DNA of 8,253 bases from NCBI GenBank assembly GCA_900753295.1, contig CAADYQ010000082.1:1-8253 (forward strand), written 5' to 3'. The stretch is from Clostridia bacterium. Its GTDB lineage: Bacteria > Bacillota > Clostridia > Oscillospirales > CAG-272. The notes below the pieces were generated by a model. It saw only the letters and a list, made by a program, of their open reading frames with translations. It was not told where the DNA came from and did no database searches. Both the position numbers and the translations under genes were made by a program. Below, in pieces: positions 1 to 7,164 of the stretch. The number at the start of each line of letters is the position of its first letter. The first letter of the stretch is position 1.

Positions 1-17
1 CCGCGCTTTTTGCGCGG
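1..17 (-). terminator. Possible intrinsic terminator hairpin after the EF-G-like gene, cut by the window edge
   Basis: The bases form a perfect 6-bp inverted repeat (CCGCGC / GCGCGG) with a 5-base loop. It starts 36 bases beyond the stop codon of the EF-G-like gene on the minus strand. A GC-rich stem at this distance is typical of a Rho-independent terminator. The U-tract needed on the minus strand would lie to the left of base 1, so it cannot be checked here. No T-tract follows on the plus strand, which argues against a plus-strand terminator. Confidence 0.35.
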
Positions 18-52
18 CAGCCCCACTGATTAGATTCAAGTGTGTATAACGA

Positions 53-2110
53 TCAGGCGTCCTGGGACTTCTTATAATCCTCTACGATCTTCTGCGCGAT
101 ATTTGCGGGAACGGTGGCGTAGTCGTTCACAGTGAATGTGAAGGAGCCGCGTCCCTGGGTCATGGCGCGAAGCGCTATCGGATAATCCATGATCTCAGCC
201 TTGGGAGCGATGGCATGAACAACGGTGTAGCCCTTCTTCTTGGCGGCATCCATACCCATGATGCTGCCGCGTCTCTTGTTGAGGTCGCCCATTATATCGC
301 CGACGAGTGATTCCGGAACGGTAATATCAAGATCGCCGACAGGCTCCAGGATAACGGGAGCAGCCTCAAGCAGGCACTGCTTGTAAGCGAGCTGAGCGGC
401 TGTCTTGAAGGAAATTTCATCGGAGTCAACGGGATGGTAGGAGCCGTCATGGAGATCGGCGGCAAGGTGCGTCATCGGGAAGCCCGCCGCGCCCTTTACC
501 ATAGCCTCGAGCAGACCCTTTTCGACTGCGGGGTTGAAGTTCTTCGGAACGACGCCGCCGACAACGGATACCGTAAAGGTCAGGCCTTCTGCCTCACCGG
601 GCGAGAACTTGATCCAGACATCGCCGAACTGACCGGAACCGCCGTTCTGCTTTTTGTGTCTGCCGTGGATATCAACGGTCTTGGTGATCTTTTCGCGGTA
701 AGCGATCTTCGGAGCCGCGAGCTTGATGGAAACGCCGTAGCGGTTCTTCAGCTTTGCGGCAAGTATCGTAAGGTGCATATCTCCGAGTCCGGAAATGAGC
801 ATCTGTTTGGTGTCGGGATCAGTCTCATACTTGAGCGTGAGATCCTCTTCGACCATTCTTGCCATGCTCTGCGAGATCTTGCCCTCGTCCTTTGCGGTCT
901 CGGGTATCATTGCCTGAGTCATGTTGGGAACGGGGTAGGTGGTAGGAGCATATTTCTCTTCACCGCTCTCGCGGAGAGTGTTGTTCGTATTGGTGTTGGA
1001 GAGCTTTGCGATCATACCGATATCGCCGCATGCCAGCTCATCGACCTCGGTCTGGGTCTTGCCCTTGAGGGTATAGATATGAGCCATCTTTTCGGTGACG
1101 CCGGTGTTTATGTTCTTGAGCATCGCATCTCTCTTGAGAGTGCCGTTCATTACCTTGAAGTAAGACATCTTACCGACGAACGGGTCGGCAACGGTCTTGA
1201 ATACGAATATCGCCGCGGGACCGTTGGGGTCGATCTTTGTGGTGGAGCCGTCCTCAAGCTCGGCAGTTCCCTTGGAGGTGAACTTCGGGAATGCGCTCAC
1301 GGCAGAATCAAGCATTTCGGTTATGCCGGCAAGCGTCGTGGAGGAGCCGCAGAATACGGGCACGATGGTGCCGGAAACGATACCGTCATGGATAGCGGTA
1401 GCGGCTTCCTCGCGGGTGATCTCCTCTTCCTCAAGGACCTTCATCATGATGTCCTCGTTTACCATGGCTATGGCATCGTTGAAGTCGGACTTGTGGCTCT
1501 CGGCGGCGGCTTCAAGCTCGGGGGTCATAGCGATGTCTACCTTATTGCCCTTGGCGTCGCACTTGAACGCCTTCATGTCGATAAGATCGACGAACTGGAT
1601 CTCCTTGCCCGCCTTTACGGGAACGACTATCGGGCAGACGGAGCTGCCGAATTTGTCCTTGAGCTGTTCGAACACGCGGTCAAAGTCCGCGTCGTTGTCA
1701 TCGTACTTATTGATGAAGAATACCTTCGGCACGCCTATTTCGCTGGCATAATCCCATGCAAGCTCGGTGCCGACCTCAACGCCGGACTTGGCGTCAACAA
1801 GGATAACAGCGCTGCCCGCAACGCGGAGAGCCTGCTTTACTTCGCCTACAAAGTCAAGGTATCCGGGGGTATCGAGAACATTTATCTTGCAACCCTTCCA
1901 GATGACGGGCGCTATCGCCGTAGATATTGAAAAGCTTCTCTTGATCTCTTCGGGGTCAAAGTCGCAAACGGTATTTCCGTCTGATGTTTTACCGAGTCTG
2001 TCGGTCCCTCCGCTGATATAGAGCATTGCCTCCGCCAGAGAGGTTTTGCCACATCCGCCATGTCCAAGCAGAGCGATGTTGCGAATGTTGCCTGTTTCGA
2101 ATTTCGCCAT
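53..2110 (-). CDS. Elongation factor G-like translational GTPase (EF-G paralogue, FusA2/EF-G-2 type)
   Basis: This 685-residue protein has full EF-G length and domain order and would act at the ribosome in the cytoplasm. Seen: a P-loop GHGGCGKTS at residues 16-24, G3 DTPGY at 80-84, G4 NKYD at 134-137, a GSS motif in the G5 position, a domain IV segment with GGSGQFGDV, a conserved GSYHPVDSDE loop with His near 559 (equivalent to the domain IV tip His of EF-G), and the domain V motif GDIMGDLNKRRG. Canonical EF-G has GHIDAGKTT, DTPGH and NKMD. The Tyr in G3 and the altered P-loop place this with the EF-G paralogues typified by Thermus EF-G-2 rather than housekeeping FusA; that placement is from memory of the family. 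The ATG at 2110 was chosen because AGAGGA lies 6 bases upstream and homology starts there. The frame stays open to 2206, but without a plausible start. It appears monocistronic, with its own promoter and leader. Whether it performs translocation, recycling or a stress role is unknown. Confidence 0.93.
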   Translation of the reverse strand: MAKFETGNIRNIALLGHGGCGKTSLAEAMLYISGGTDRLGKTSDGNTVCDFDPEEIKRSFSISTAIAPVIWKGCKINVLDTPGYLDFVGEVKQALRVAGSAVILVDAKSGVEVGTELAWDYASEIGVPKVFFINKYDDNDADFDRVFEQLKDKFGSSVCPIVVPVKAGKEIQFVDLIDMKAFKCDAKGNKVDIAMTPELEAAAESHKSDFNDAIAMVNEDIMMKVLEEEEITREEAATAIHDGIVSGTIVPVFCGSSTTLAGITEMLDSAVSAFPKFTSKGTAELEDGSTTKIDPNGPAAIFVFKTVADPFVGKMSYFKVMNGTLKRDAMLKNINTGVTEKMAHIYTLKGKTQTEVDELACGDIGMIAKLSNTNTNNTLRESGEEKYAPTTYPVPNMTQAMIPETAKDEGKISQSMARMVEEDLTLKYETDPDTKQMLISGLGDMHLTILAAKLKNRYGVSIKLAAPKIAYREKITKTVDIHGRHKKQNGGSGQFGDVWIKFSPGEAEGLTFTVSVVGGVVPKNFNPAVEKGLLEAMVKGAAGFPMTHLAADLHDGSYHPVDSDEISFKTAAQLAYKQCLLEAAPVILEPVGDLDITVPESLVGDIMGDLNKRRGSIMGMDAAKKKGYTVVHAIAPKAEIMDYPIALRAMTQGRGSFTFTVNDYATVPANIAQKIVEDYKKSQDA

Positions 2111-2116
2111 TGTGAT

Positions 2117-2122
2117 TCCTCT
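2117..2122 (-). promoter_or_regulatory. Ribosome binding site of the EF-G-like gene
   Basis: AGAGGA on the minus strand lies 6 bases before the ATG at 2110. It fixes the start at the Met of MAKFETG and rules out the in-frame extension to 2206. Confidence 0.75.
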
Positions 2123-2240
2123 TTCGTATTTATGGATTTTTATCAGCTGAACGGATATGATTTTTACCGTTCGACACGCCGGTAAATGCGGCGCGATAAA
2201 GTACAAATGTAGATATACATGACTGCGTTACACAGCCACA
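2123..2240 (-). promoter_or_regulatory. Structured 5' leader of the EF-G-like gene
   Basis: If transcription starts about 7 bases past the -10 box, the mRNA carries a leader of roughly 130 nt. It holds four inverted repeats in order: 2221-2237 (6 pairs including two G-U), 2207-2220 (ATGTA / TACAT, 4-base loop), 2177-2193 (CGCCG / CGGCG, 7-base loop) and 2149-2172 (GAACGG / CCGTTC, 12-base loop). None is followed by a U-tract, so none is an obvious attenuator. I do not recognise a known riboswitch or T-box here. The hairpins are seen in the sequence; a regulatory role is inference. Confidence 0.4.
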
Positions 2241-2246
2241 TTTATT

Positions 2247-2275
2247 ATTATACTATAACGATCGCGGTTTTGCAA
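2247..2275 (-). promoter_or_regulatory. Sigma-A-type promoter for the EF-G-like gene
   Basis: On the minus strand the -35 is TTGCAA (2275-2270), the spacer is exactly 17 bases, and the -10 is a perfect TATAAT (2252-2247). It lies 137 bases before the EF-G-like start codon and points at it. It is preceded by A/T tracts that could act as an UP element. Confidence 0.8.
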
Positions 2276-2278
2276 GAG

Positions 2279-2344
2279 TTTTTTGGACACTTTGCTCTTA
2301 AAAAACTGATTTTTTTGCGTTAGTTTTATGATTTTTGGCTTTTT
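2279..2344 (-). promoter_or_regulatory. Phased A/T tracts upstream of the EF-G-like promoter (possible UP element or curved DNA)
   Basis: Homopolymer runs T6 (2279-2284), A6 (2300-2305), T7 (2310-2316), T4 (2324-2327), T5 (2332-2336) and T5 (2340-2344), read on the plus strand, fill the spacer just upstream of the -35. Centres of the first three are 21 and 10.5 bases apart, matching helical turns. This stretch is also the downstream flank of tatD. I see no GC-rich hairpin plus U-tract that would terminate the tatD transcript; the only hairpin near a U-run is an A/T-only stem around 2300-2316. Confidence 0.4.
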
Positions 2345-2356
2345 CCCGCCCTGCAG

Positions 2357-3175
2357 TCATTCGCCGGCAATGCCGAACAGCGTCATGGCATTTCTTCGCG
2401 TAATCCCCGCGGTGCTTCCCCCCTCAAGTCCGAGCACATCGTCTATCACGGCGGCGGTGTATGCGGCATATGCCGAATAATTCAGTCTGCCGCGGAAAGG
2501 CTCGGGGGCAAGATAAGGGCAGTCGGTCTCCACGAGCAGGCGCTCGCGCGGGATCTCTTCGACGACCGAGCGCACGTGCCGCGCGTTTTTGAATGTCACG
2601 GTACCGGAAAATGAAATGTAAAACCCGCGGCGGCAAAGCTCAAGCGCCATCTCCGCGCTTCCGGAATAGCTGTGAAATACGCCTCTTACGCCGGGGTGAC
2701 GCAGGACCGCCTCAAAGCAATCGCCGTGCGCCTCGCGGTCATGGATGATCACGGGCAGGTCGAGCTCACGCGCAAGCGAAAGCTGTGCGTCAAGGTATTT
2801 CTCCTGAAGCGCGCTGTCGTACGGTTGCCAGTGATGATCCAACCCTATCTCGCCAAGGGCGACTATCTTGTTTTCTCTGCGCGAGCCGAGCATTTCGGCA
2901 AGCGCCGCCATCTCGCTGTCAAAATCGCCGTACATCCCGATATCGGACGGATGTATGCCGACCGCGGCGTACATCAGCGGATATCCCGCCGCCATGCGCA
3001 CCGATGCTCGGGAGTTTTCAATATTGGTTCCTACATTTATAATGCCCGCCATGCCGCGTGCAAAGCATTCGCTGACGGCGGCATCGGCGCCGCCGTCAAA
3101 TTCAGCCGCAAAGCGTGCATCCGTGTAATGCGCGTGCGTATCGAATACGCCGCGCGGGGACAGTGTATCCGCCAT
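2357..3175 (-). CDS. tatD: TatD-family metal-dependent hydrolase (DNase)
   Basis: This 272-residue protein is slightly longer than the usual 255-260 and should be a cytoplasmic TIM-barrel metal-dependent nuclease of the TatD/YcfH group, linked in the family to DNA repair and 3'-5' exonuclease activity. Seen: FDTHAH with His14 and His16, VALGEIGLDHH with Glu109, PVIIHDREA with His145, GVFHSYSGS with His168, and LVETDCPYLAPEP with Asp218. These are the expected metal ligands, so the enzyme looks intact. The ATG follows the metG stop codon with no gap (TAAATG). Only weak purine-rich sequence (GAGAGTGAG) inside the metG end could serve as its ribosome site, so translation is probably coupled to metG. 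The metG-tatD order matches Bacillus subtilis metS-yabD. Exact substrate within the family cannot be told from sequence. Confidence 0.95.
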   Translation of the reverse strand: MADTLSPRGVFDTHAHYTDARFAAEFDGGADAAVSECFARGMAGIINVGTNIENSRASVRMAAGYPLMYAAVGIHPSDIGMYGDFDSEMAALAEMLGSRRENKIVALGEIGLDHHWQPYDSALQEKYLDAQLSLARELDLPVIIHDREAHGDCFEAVLRHPGVRGVFHSYSGSAEMALELCRRGFYISFSGTVTFKNARHVRSVVEEIPRERLLVETDCPYLAPEPFRGRLNYSAYAAYTAAVIDDVLGLEGGSTAGITRRNAMTLFGIAGE

Positions 3176-5155
3176 TTATCTCACTCTCTGTCCCAGCGGA
3201 GTTTCGGGAGCAAGGAACACGACTCTCACATCGTCCTCGCCGGATGCGAGTAGCATCCCCTCCGACTGCACGCCGCAAAGGGTCGCCGGCGCAAGGTTTG
3301 CGACAACTATGACCTTTTTGCCCACAAGCTCTTCGGGCTTATAGAACTTTGCGATACCGGATACTATCTGACGCTTTTCGTATCCGAGATCGACTGTCAG
3401 CTTAAGCAGCTTTTTCGCCTTCGGCACCGGCTCGCAGGTCTTTATCTCCGCGGTGCGCAGTTCGACCTTCATGAAGTCGTCGTAGCCGATAACGGCGCAG
3501 CCCTCCGGCTTTTCGGGTGCTTTTTCGGCTTCGGCAGCAGCCTCCGCCGCCTTGTGCGCCGCCTCTATCTCCGCATAGATGATATCGAGCGTCTTCTTTT
3601 CGTCGATACGGGAAAAGAGAACGCGCGTGTCTCCCACGCTATCGCCTGCCTTCATGCCGCAGAAGCGCTCGGCGGTACCTATCGAATCAAGCGAGGTCTC
3701 GGCGGTCCCAAGCTCCGAATATATCTCCTCCGCGGAGGCGGGGATGATAGGCTCGAGCATGACAGCCGCCCATCTTATGGCTTCGGTAAGATCGTAAAGC
3801 ACCGTTCCGAGGCGTCCGCGCGACGCTTCGTCGCGTGCAAGCACCCACGGCTGTGTTTCATCGATGAACTTGTTTGCGCGGCGCAGGAGCGTGAGGATCG
3901 ACTCAACGGCATCCGCAACGCGGAAGTTCTCCATCGCCTCGCGGTAATCGCCGACAGCGGCGATCGCCGTTGCAATTAGGTCGCTGTCAAGCTCATCGCG
4001 GCAGTCGGGCGCGGCGATGACCTTGTCAAAATACTTCTTCTGCATATCCAGCGTGCGCTTTACAAGGTTGCCGAGGTTATTTACAAGATCGGTATTGTAG
4101 CGCGCCAGAACGCTTTCCCACGTTATCGAGCCGTCCGAGCCGTACGGCATTTCAGCCAGCGCGTAGTATCTTACGCCATCAACGCCGACATACTCCGAGA
4201 GCTTATCGGCATACACAACATTGCCCTTGGACTTTGACATTTTACCGGTCCCGAAATTGAACCACGGATGACCGAATATCTTTTGCGGGAGCGGCAGACC
4301 GAGCGCCATGAGGAATATGGGCCAGTAAACGCCGTGGAATCTCATGATGTCCTTGCCTATGATGTGTACGGAGGCGGGCCACAGCTCGCGGAAATTCTCC
4401 GACTGCTCCTCATAGCTCTTATCCGGATCGTAGCCAATCGCGGTGATATAGTTCGTAAGTGCATCCAGCCACACGTAAACGACGTGTCTCGGGTCTGAAG
4501 GCACCTGTATGCCCCATGTGAATGACGTGCGGGAGAGGCAGAGGTCCTGAAGTCCTGGAAGCAGGAAGTTGTTGAGCATTTCCTTTTTGCGGGATTCCGG
4601 CTCGATGAATCCGGGGTGAGAATTTATATACTCTATGAGTGCGGGCGCATATTTCTTCATATTAAAGAAGTATGCTTCCTCGCAGGCGCGGCTCACGGGT
4701 GCGCCGCAGTCGGGACACTTGCCGTCCTCGACCTGAGTCTCGGTATAAAAGGACTCGCAGGGCTTGCAGTACCAGCCCTCATATTTTCCTTTATATATAT
4801 CGCCCTGGCGAAGGAATCTTTCAAATATCTTCTGTACCGTTTTTACATGGCAATCCTCCGTCGTGCGGATAAAGCGGTCGTATTTGACATTCATAAGATC
4901 CCACACGCCGCGTATCTCTCCCGATATCTTATCGACGTATGTCTGGGGATCGACGCCCGCCTTTTCGGCATAGTCCTGTATCTTCTGACCGTGCTCGTCC
5001 GAGCCTGTGCAGAAATACACATCGTAACCCGCTTTGCGGCGGTAACGCGCCAGAGCATCCGCGACTATCGCGTCATATGTGTTGCCTATGTGCGGCTTTG
5101 CCGATGCATAGGCAATAGCCGTGGTGATATAATATCTGTTCTTTTTCTCGCTCAT
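3176..5155 (-). CDS. metG: Methionyl-tRNA synthetase with C-terminal tRNA-binding domain
   Basis: This 659-residue class I synthetase charges tRNA-Met with methionine in the cytoplasm. Seen: the HIGH-type signature HIGN at 22-25, a single zinc knuckle with Cys130, Cys133, Cys147 and Cys150, the KMSKS loop at 305-309 (GKMSKSKGN), an Ala/Glu-rich linker near 530-550, and an EMAP/Trbp111-like tRNA-binding domain from about 558 to the end (DDFMKVELR ... KRQIVSGIAKFY ... SEGMLLAS). That tail usually supports dimerisation and tRNA binding. The ATG at 5155 has AAAGGA (5172-5167) 11 bases upstream, inside the last codons of the preceding gene. The gene starts 6 bases after the membrane protein and ends flush with tatD. 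With only 6 bases upstream there is no room for a T-box or S-box leader directly before it. Confidence 0.98.
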   Translation of the reverse strand: MSEKKNRYYITTAIAYASAKPHIGNTYDAIVADALARYRRKAGYDVYFCTGSDEHGQKIQDYAEKAGVDPQTYVDKISGEIRGVWDLMNVKYDRFIRTTEDCHVKTVQKIFERFLRQGDIYKGKYEGWYCKPCESFYTETQVEDGKCPDCGAPVSRACEEAYFFNMKKYAPALIEYINSHPGFIEPESRKKEMLNNFLLPGLQDLCLSRTSFTWGIQVPSDPRHVVYVWLDALTNYITAIGYDPDKSYEEQSENFRELWPASVHIIGKDIMRFHGVYWPIFLMALGLPLPQKIFGHPWFNFGTGKMSKSKGNVVYADKLSEYVGVDGVRYYALAEMPYGSDGSITWESVLARYNTDLVNNLGNLVKRTLDMQKKYFDKVIAAPDCRDELDSDLIATAIAAVGDYREAMENFRVADAVESILTLLRRANKFIDETQPWVLARDEASRGRLGTVLYDLTEAIRWAAVMLEPIIPASAEEIYSELGTAETSLDSIGTAERFCGMKAGDSVGDTRVLFSRIDEKKTLDIIYAEIEAAHKAAEAAAEAEKAPEKPEGCAVIGYDDFMKVELRTAEIKTCEPVPKAKKLLKLTVDLGYEKRQIVSGIAKFYKPEELVGKKVIVVANLAPATLCGVQSEGMLLASGEDDVRVVFLAPETPLGQRVR

Positions 5156-5161
5156 TATTAT

Positions 5162-5938
5162 TTATGTCCTTTCGGTTTCATTATTTTCCTGATCGTCAGC
5201 CGGGGCGGGATCGTCCTCGGCGGCAGTATCTATGAGGTAGGCTTCAAGCGTCATAAGAGGAACGGTGTGAAAGACGAACAGCACGCACACCGTCAAAAGC
5301 GACAAGCAACAAAGCGGGACGCGCCGCCATGCCGCTCCGGTATATACCCTGCGGAAGCGGAAGGCGTGATGCAGTGCCTGCGCCGCACCGCGCGGTGCAG
5401 CCCGTGACGGATCAAGCATCATTCCGCGCGCCGCTATCGAAAGCGTGCGCATGAGCCGCCACCACACAAGCATTGCTATCGCCGCGCACGGGACGTAGAT
5501 GTACAGCGTATCCGACATCCACAGATACATAAGCGCGGCAAACGGCGGGAGCCAACGCAACGCAAGCATAAGGAATGCCGCAACGGATGACAGCCAGCCC
5601 GACACCGACGCATAAGCCTCAAAAAGAAGGCTCAGCTCCGCCCTTCCGTCGTGTACCGCGGCGGCGCACATACGGTAAAAGCCCGCAAGCATCGGGGCGC
5701 AAAGCGCCGTAAGACACAGCGAGATGACAAGCACCTGCAGATAATCCGGCACATCTGCCGGAATTGCATAGCATACAGCCGACGGAACTATGAACGCCGC
5801 CGCGAATGCCGTCATGCAGAACACCGTACCGAGCGTGAGCGAAAGAGGCACCTCGGGGATGCCGAGAACGGCGGCGGCAGTCGTGCGCGTATTCATTATC
5901 CTGCCATACGCCGCCGCGCGGTCAAGCGCGCGGCTCAT
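5162..5938 (-). CDS. Polytopic membrane protein of unknown function
   Basis: I do not recognise this 258-residue protein with certainty. It has about five hydrophobic segments, near residues 33-58, 66-90, 111-133, 140-160 and 207-235. A short basic N-terminus, a basic, Arg-rich loop at about 161-206, and an acidic, Pro/Asp/Glu-rich tail (about 240-258) flank them. The pattern of a helix pair, a conserved-looking GFYRMCAAAVHDG turn and a later helix faintly resembles DUF975-type clostridial membrane proteins, but I cannot confirm this. The ATG at 5938 overlaps the nagA stop as ATGA and has AAGGAA 6 bases upstream; an 11-residue extension to 5971 is open but would overlap nagA further and lacks a ribosome site. 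The stop is 6 bases before metG. The tight overlap suggests coupled translation with nagA. The acidic tail may be cytoplasmic, but topology is not determined. Confidence 0.82.
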   Translation of the reverse strand: MSRALDRAAAYGRIMNTRTTAAAVLGIPEVPLSLTLGTVFCMTAFAAAFIVPSAVCYAIPADVPDYLQVLVISLCLTALCAPMLAGFYRMCAAAVHDGRAELSLLFEAYASVSGWLSSVAAFLMLALRWLPPFAALMYLWMSDTLYIYVPCAAIAMLVWWRLMRTLSIAARGMMLDPSRAAPRGAAQALHHAFRFRRVYTGAAWRRVPLCCLSLLTVCVLFVFHTVPLMTLEAYLIDTAAEDDPAPADDQENNETERT

Positions 5939-7116
5939 TTTATTTCCTTGCCGCCCACAAATACGCGGCAAAGATCGATCTTCTTTTCATTCTCGTCAAC
6001 ATGGCAGAAAAGCATATCGGCGCGCGCACCGGGAGCTATCGCGCCGACCTCGCCGGCAAGTCCCACCTCGGCGGCGGGATTCAGCGTTGCCGCCTTCACC
6101 GCGTCGGCGATCGTGATATTGCAGAAGCGCGCAAGATTTTCGACTGCGCGGCGCAGATCGAGCGTGCTGCCTGCAAGCGCACCGTCCGGAGTACGCGCGA
6201 TACCGTCCACCACATGTGCGGGCGTACCGGCGATAAGATAGTCGCCGTCCGGCGCCCCGGCTGCCGCCATGGAATCGCTTATCAGAACAAGGCGGTCAAG
6301 CCCTATGATCTTCAGTGTGAAATCCACCATATGCGGAGCTATGTGCATACCGTCGCATATAAGCTCGCAATATCCGCCGCTCATCAGCGCGGCGGCAGCC
6401 GCTCCGCCCTCGCGGTGATGTATCTGCGGCATTGCATTGTAAAGGTGCGTAAAGCTTACGCCGTATTTTTTCCACGCGGCGTACGCCTCATCGTATGTCG
6501 CATCAGTGTGACCGAGCCCGAGCGTTGCGCCCAGCTCGAGCGCACGGCGCGCAAAAGCGTCGCCGTCAAGCTCAAGCGCCGCAGTGATGTGCGCCGGCAG
6601 ACCGGCAGACTCCATAAAGGCGTCAAGCTCGGCGGGATCGAGCGGCGCAAGGTATTCCGGGTTGTGCGCGCCGCGCTTTTTTTGATTGAGATATCTCCCC
6701 TCAAGATGAACGCCGAGGAAGCACGCGCCGCCGCTGTCGCCCTTCATCGACCGCACAAGCTCCGCCGCGCGGCAAAGCTCGGAGAACGGCGCTGAAGCGA
6801 GCGTCGGGAAAAGAGATGTCACGCCTGCGCGGGCATAGGAAAGCGCCGCACGGCGCATTCCTTCGCCGTCCGAGAAGTTGAAGTCCTCGCACACTCTGCC
6901 GTGAGTATGTACATCGACAAAGCCGGGGAGTATATGACAGCCGCAGGCGTCTATCCGGCGCTCCGGCGTCGGAAGGTGCGCATATGCGTGTCTCGACTCC
7001 GGAAGGACATCTATTATCCTTCCCTCTCCCTCCGACTCGCCGAAAAGCAGCGCGCCCTCAAAAAACGAGCGTGACGCGGGATCGTATATCAATGCATTCT
7101 GGATCAAAGTACGCAC
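5935..7116 (-). CDS. nagA: N-acetylglucosamine-6-phosphate deacetylase
   Basis: This 393-residue amidohydrolase converts N-acetylglucosamine 6-phosphate to glucosamine 6-phosphate plus acetate, in amino-sugar use and cell-wall recycling in the cytoplasm. Seen: PGFVDVHTHG with His70 and His72, GVHLEG with Glu139, LGHTDATYDEA with His203, THLYNAMPQIHHREGG with His224, CDGMHIAP with His258, the catalytic Asp281 in ISDSMAAAG, and GALAGSTLDLRRAVEN. The HxH motif suggests the two-metal type rather than the E. coli type, which has Gln there. One oddity is Arg141 after HLEG, where Pro is usual. Start is GTG at 7116: GGAGGA lies 7 bases upstream and homology begins there. It overlaps the next gene by 4 bases. 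No nagB or sugar transporter gene is nearby, so its placement beside metG is unusual. Confidence 0.95.
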   Translation of the reverse strand: MRTLIQNALIYDPASRSFFEGALLFGESEGEGRIIDVLPESRHAYAHLPTPERRIDACGCHILPGFVDVHTHGRVCEDFNFSDGEGMRRAALSYARAGVTSLFPTLASAPFSELCRAAELVRSMKGDSGGACFLGVHLEGRYLNQKKRGAHNPEYLAPLDPAELDAFMESAGLPAHITAALELDGDAFARRALELGATLGLGHTDATYDEAYAAWKKYGVSFTHLYNAMPQIHHREGGAAAAALMSGGYCELICDGMHIAPHMVDFTLKIIGLDRLVLISDSMAAAGAPDGDYLIAGTPAHVVDGIARTPDGALAGSTLDLRRAVENLARFCNITIADAVKAATLNPAAEVGLAGEVGAIAPGARADMLFCHVDENEKKIDLCRVFVGGKEIK

Positions 7117-7123
7117 AAAATTA

Positions 7124-7129
7124 TCCTCC
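7124..7129 (-). promoter_or_regulatory. Strong ribosome binding site deciding the GTG start of nagA
   Basis: GGAGGA on the minus strand with a 7-base spacer precedes GTG at 7116-7114. No ATG lies at the expected N-terminus, so this site decides the start. Confidence 0.85.
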
Positions 7130-7164
7130 GGGGATGAAAAATAGTTTTGGTCTTATCCGTGGCG

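Noticed and set aside
434..1930. A 498-codon open frame on the plus strand opposite the EF-G-like gene
   Set aside because: The minus-strand frame has unmistakable EF-G motifs throughout. The antisense frame has no recognisable domain and is explained by codon bias in the real gene, which avoids codons that would read as stops on the other strand.
2111..2206. In-frame N-terminal extension of the EF-G-like protein
   Set aside because: The upstream start would be TTG without a ribosome site, and the extra 32 residues have no EF-G similarity, whereas AGAGGA precedes the ATG at 2110.
2300..2316. Intrinsic terminator for tatD
   Set aside because: The only hairpin next to a U-run here is an A/T-only stem, too weak to call. 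The remaining runs in the spacer are oligo-A on the tatD strand.
3727..3738. Perfect 12-bp palindrome CCTCCGCGGAGG
   Set aside because: It is within metG coding sequence with no sign of a regulatory context.
5156..5161. T-box or SAM riboswitch before metG
   Set aside because: Only 6 bases separate metG from the preceding gene, so there is no room, and I see no T-box motif upstream of the operon either.
5385..5398. Perfect 14-bp palindrome GCACCGCGCGGTGC
   Set aside because: It lies inside the membrane protein gene in a run of Ala/Pro/Arg codons of high GC, where such palindromes arise by chance.
4616..5407. A 263-codon plus-strand open frame across the metG start and the membrane gene end
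   Set aside because: It spans two real minus-strand genes, has no ribosome binding site that I can see and no family resemblance.
5939..5971. In-frame extension of the membrane protein into nagA
   Set aside because: The ATGA overlap at 5935-5938 with AAGGAA upstream is a standard coupled start; the extended start has no comparable site.
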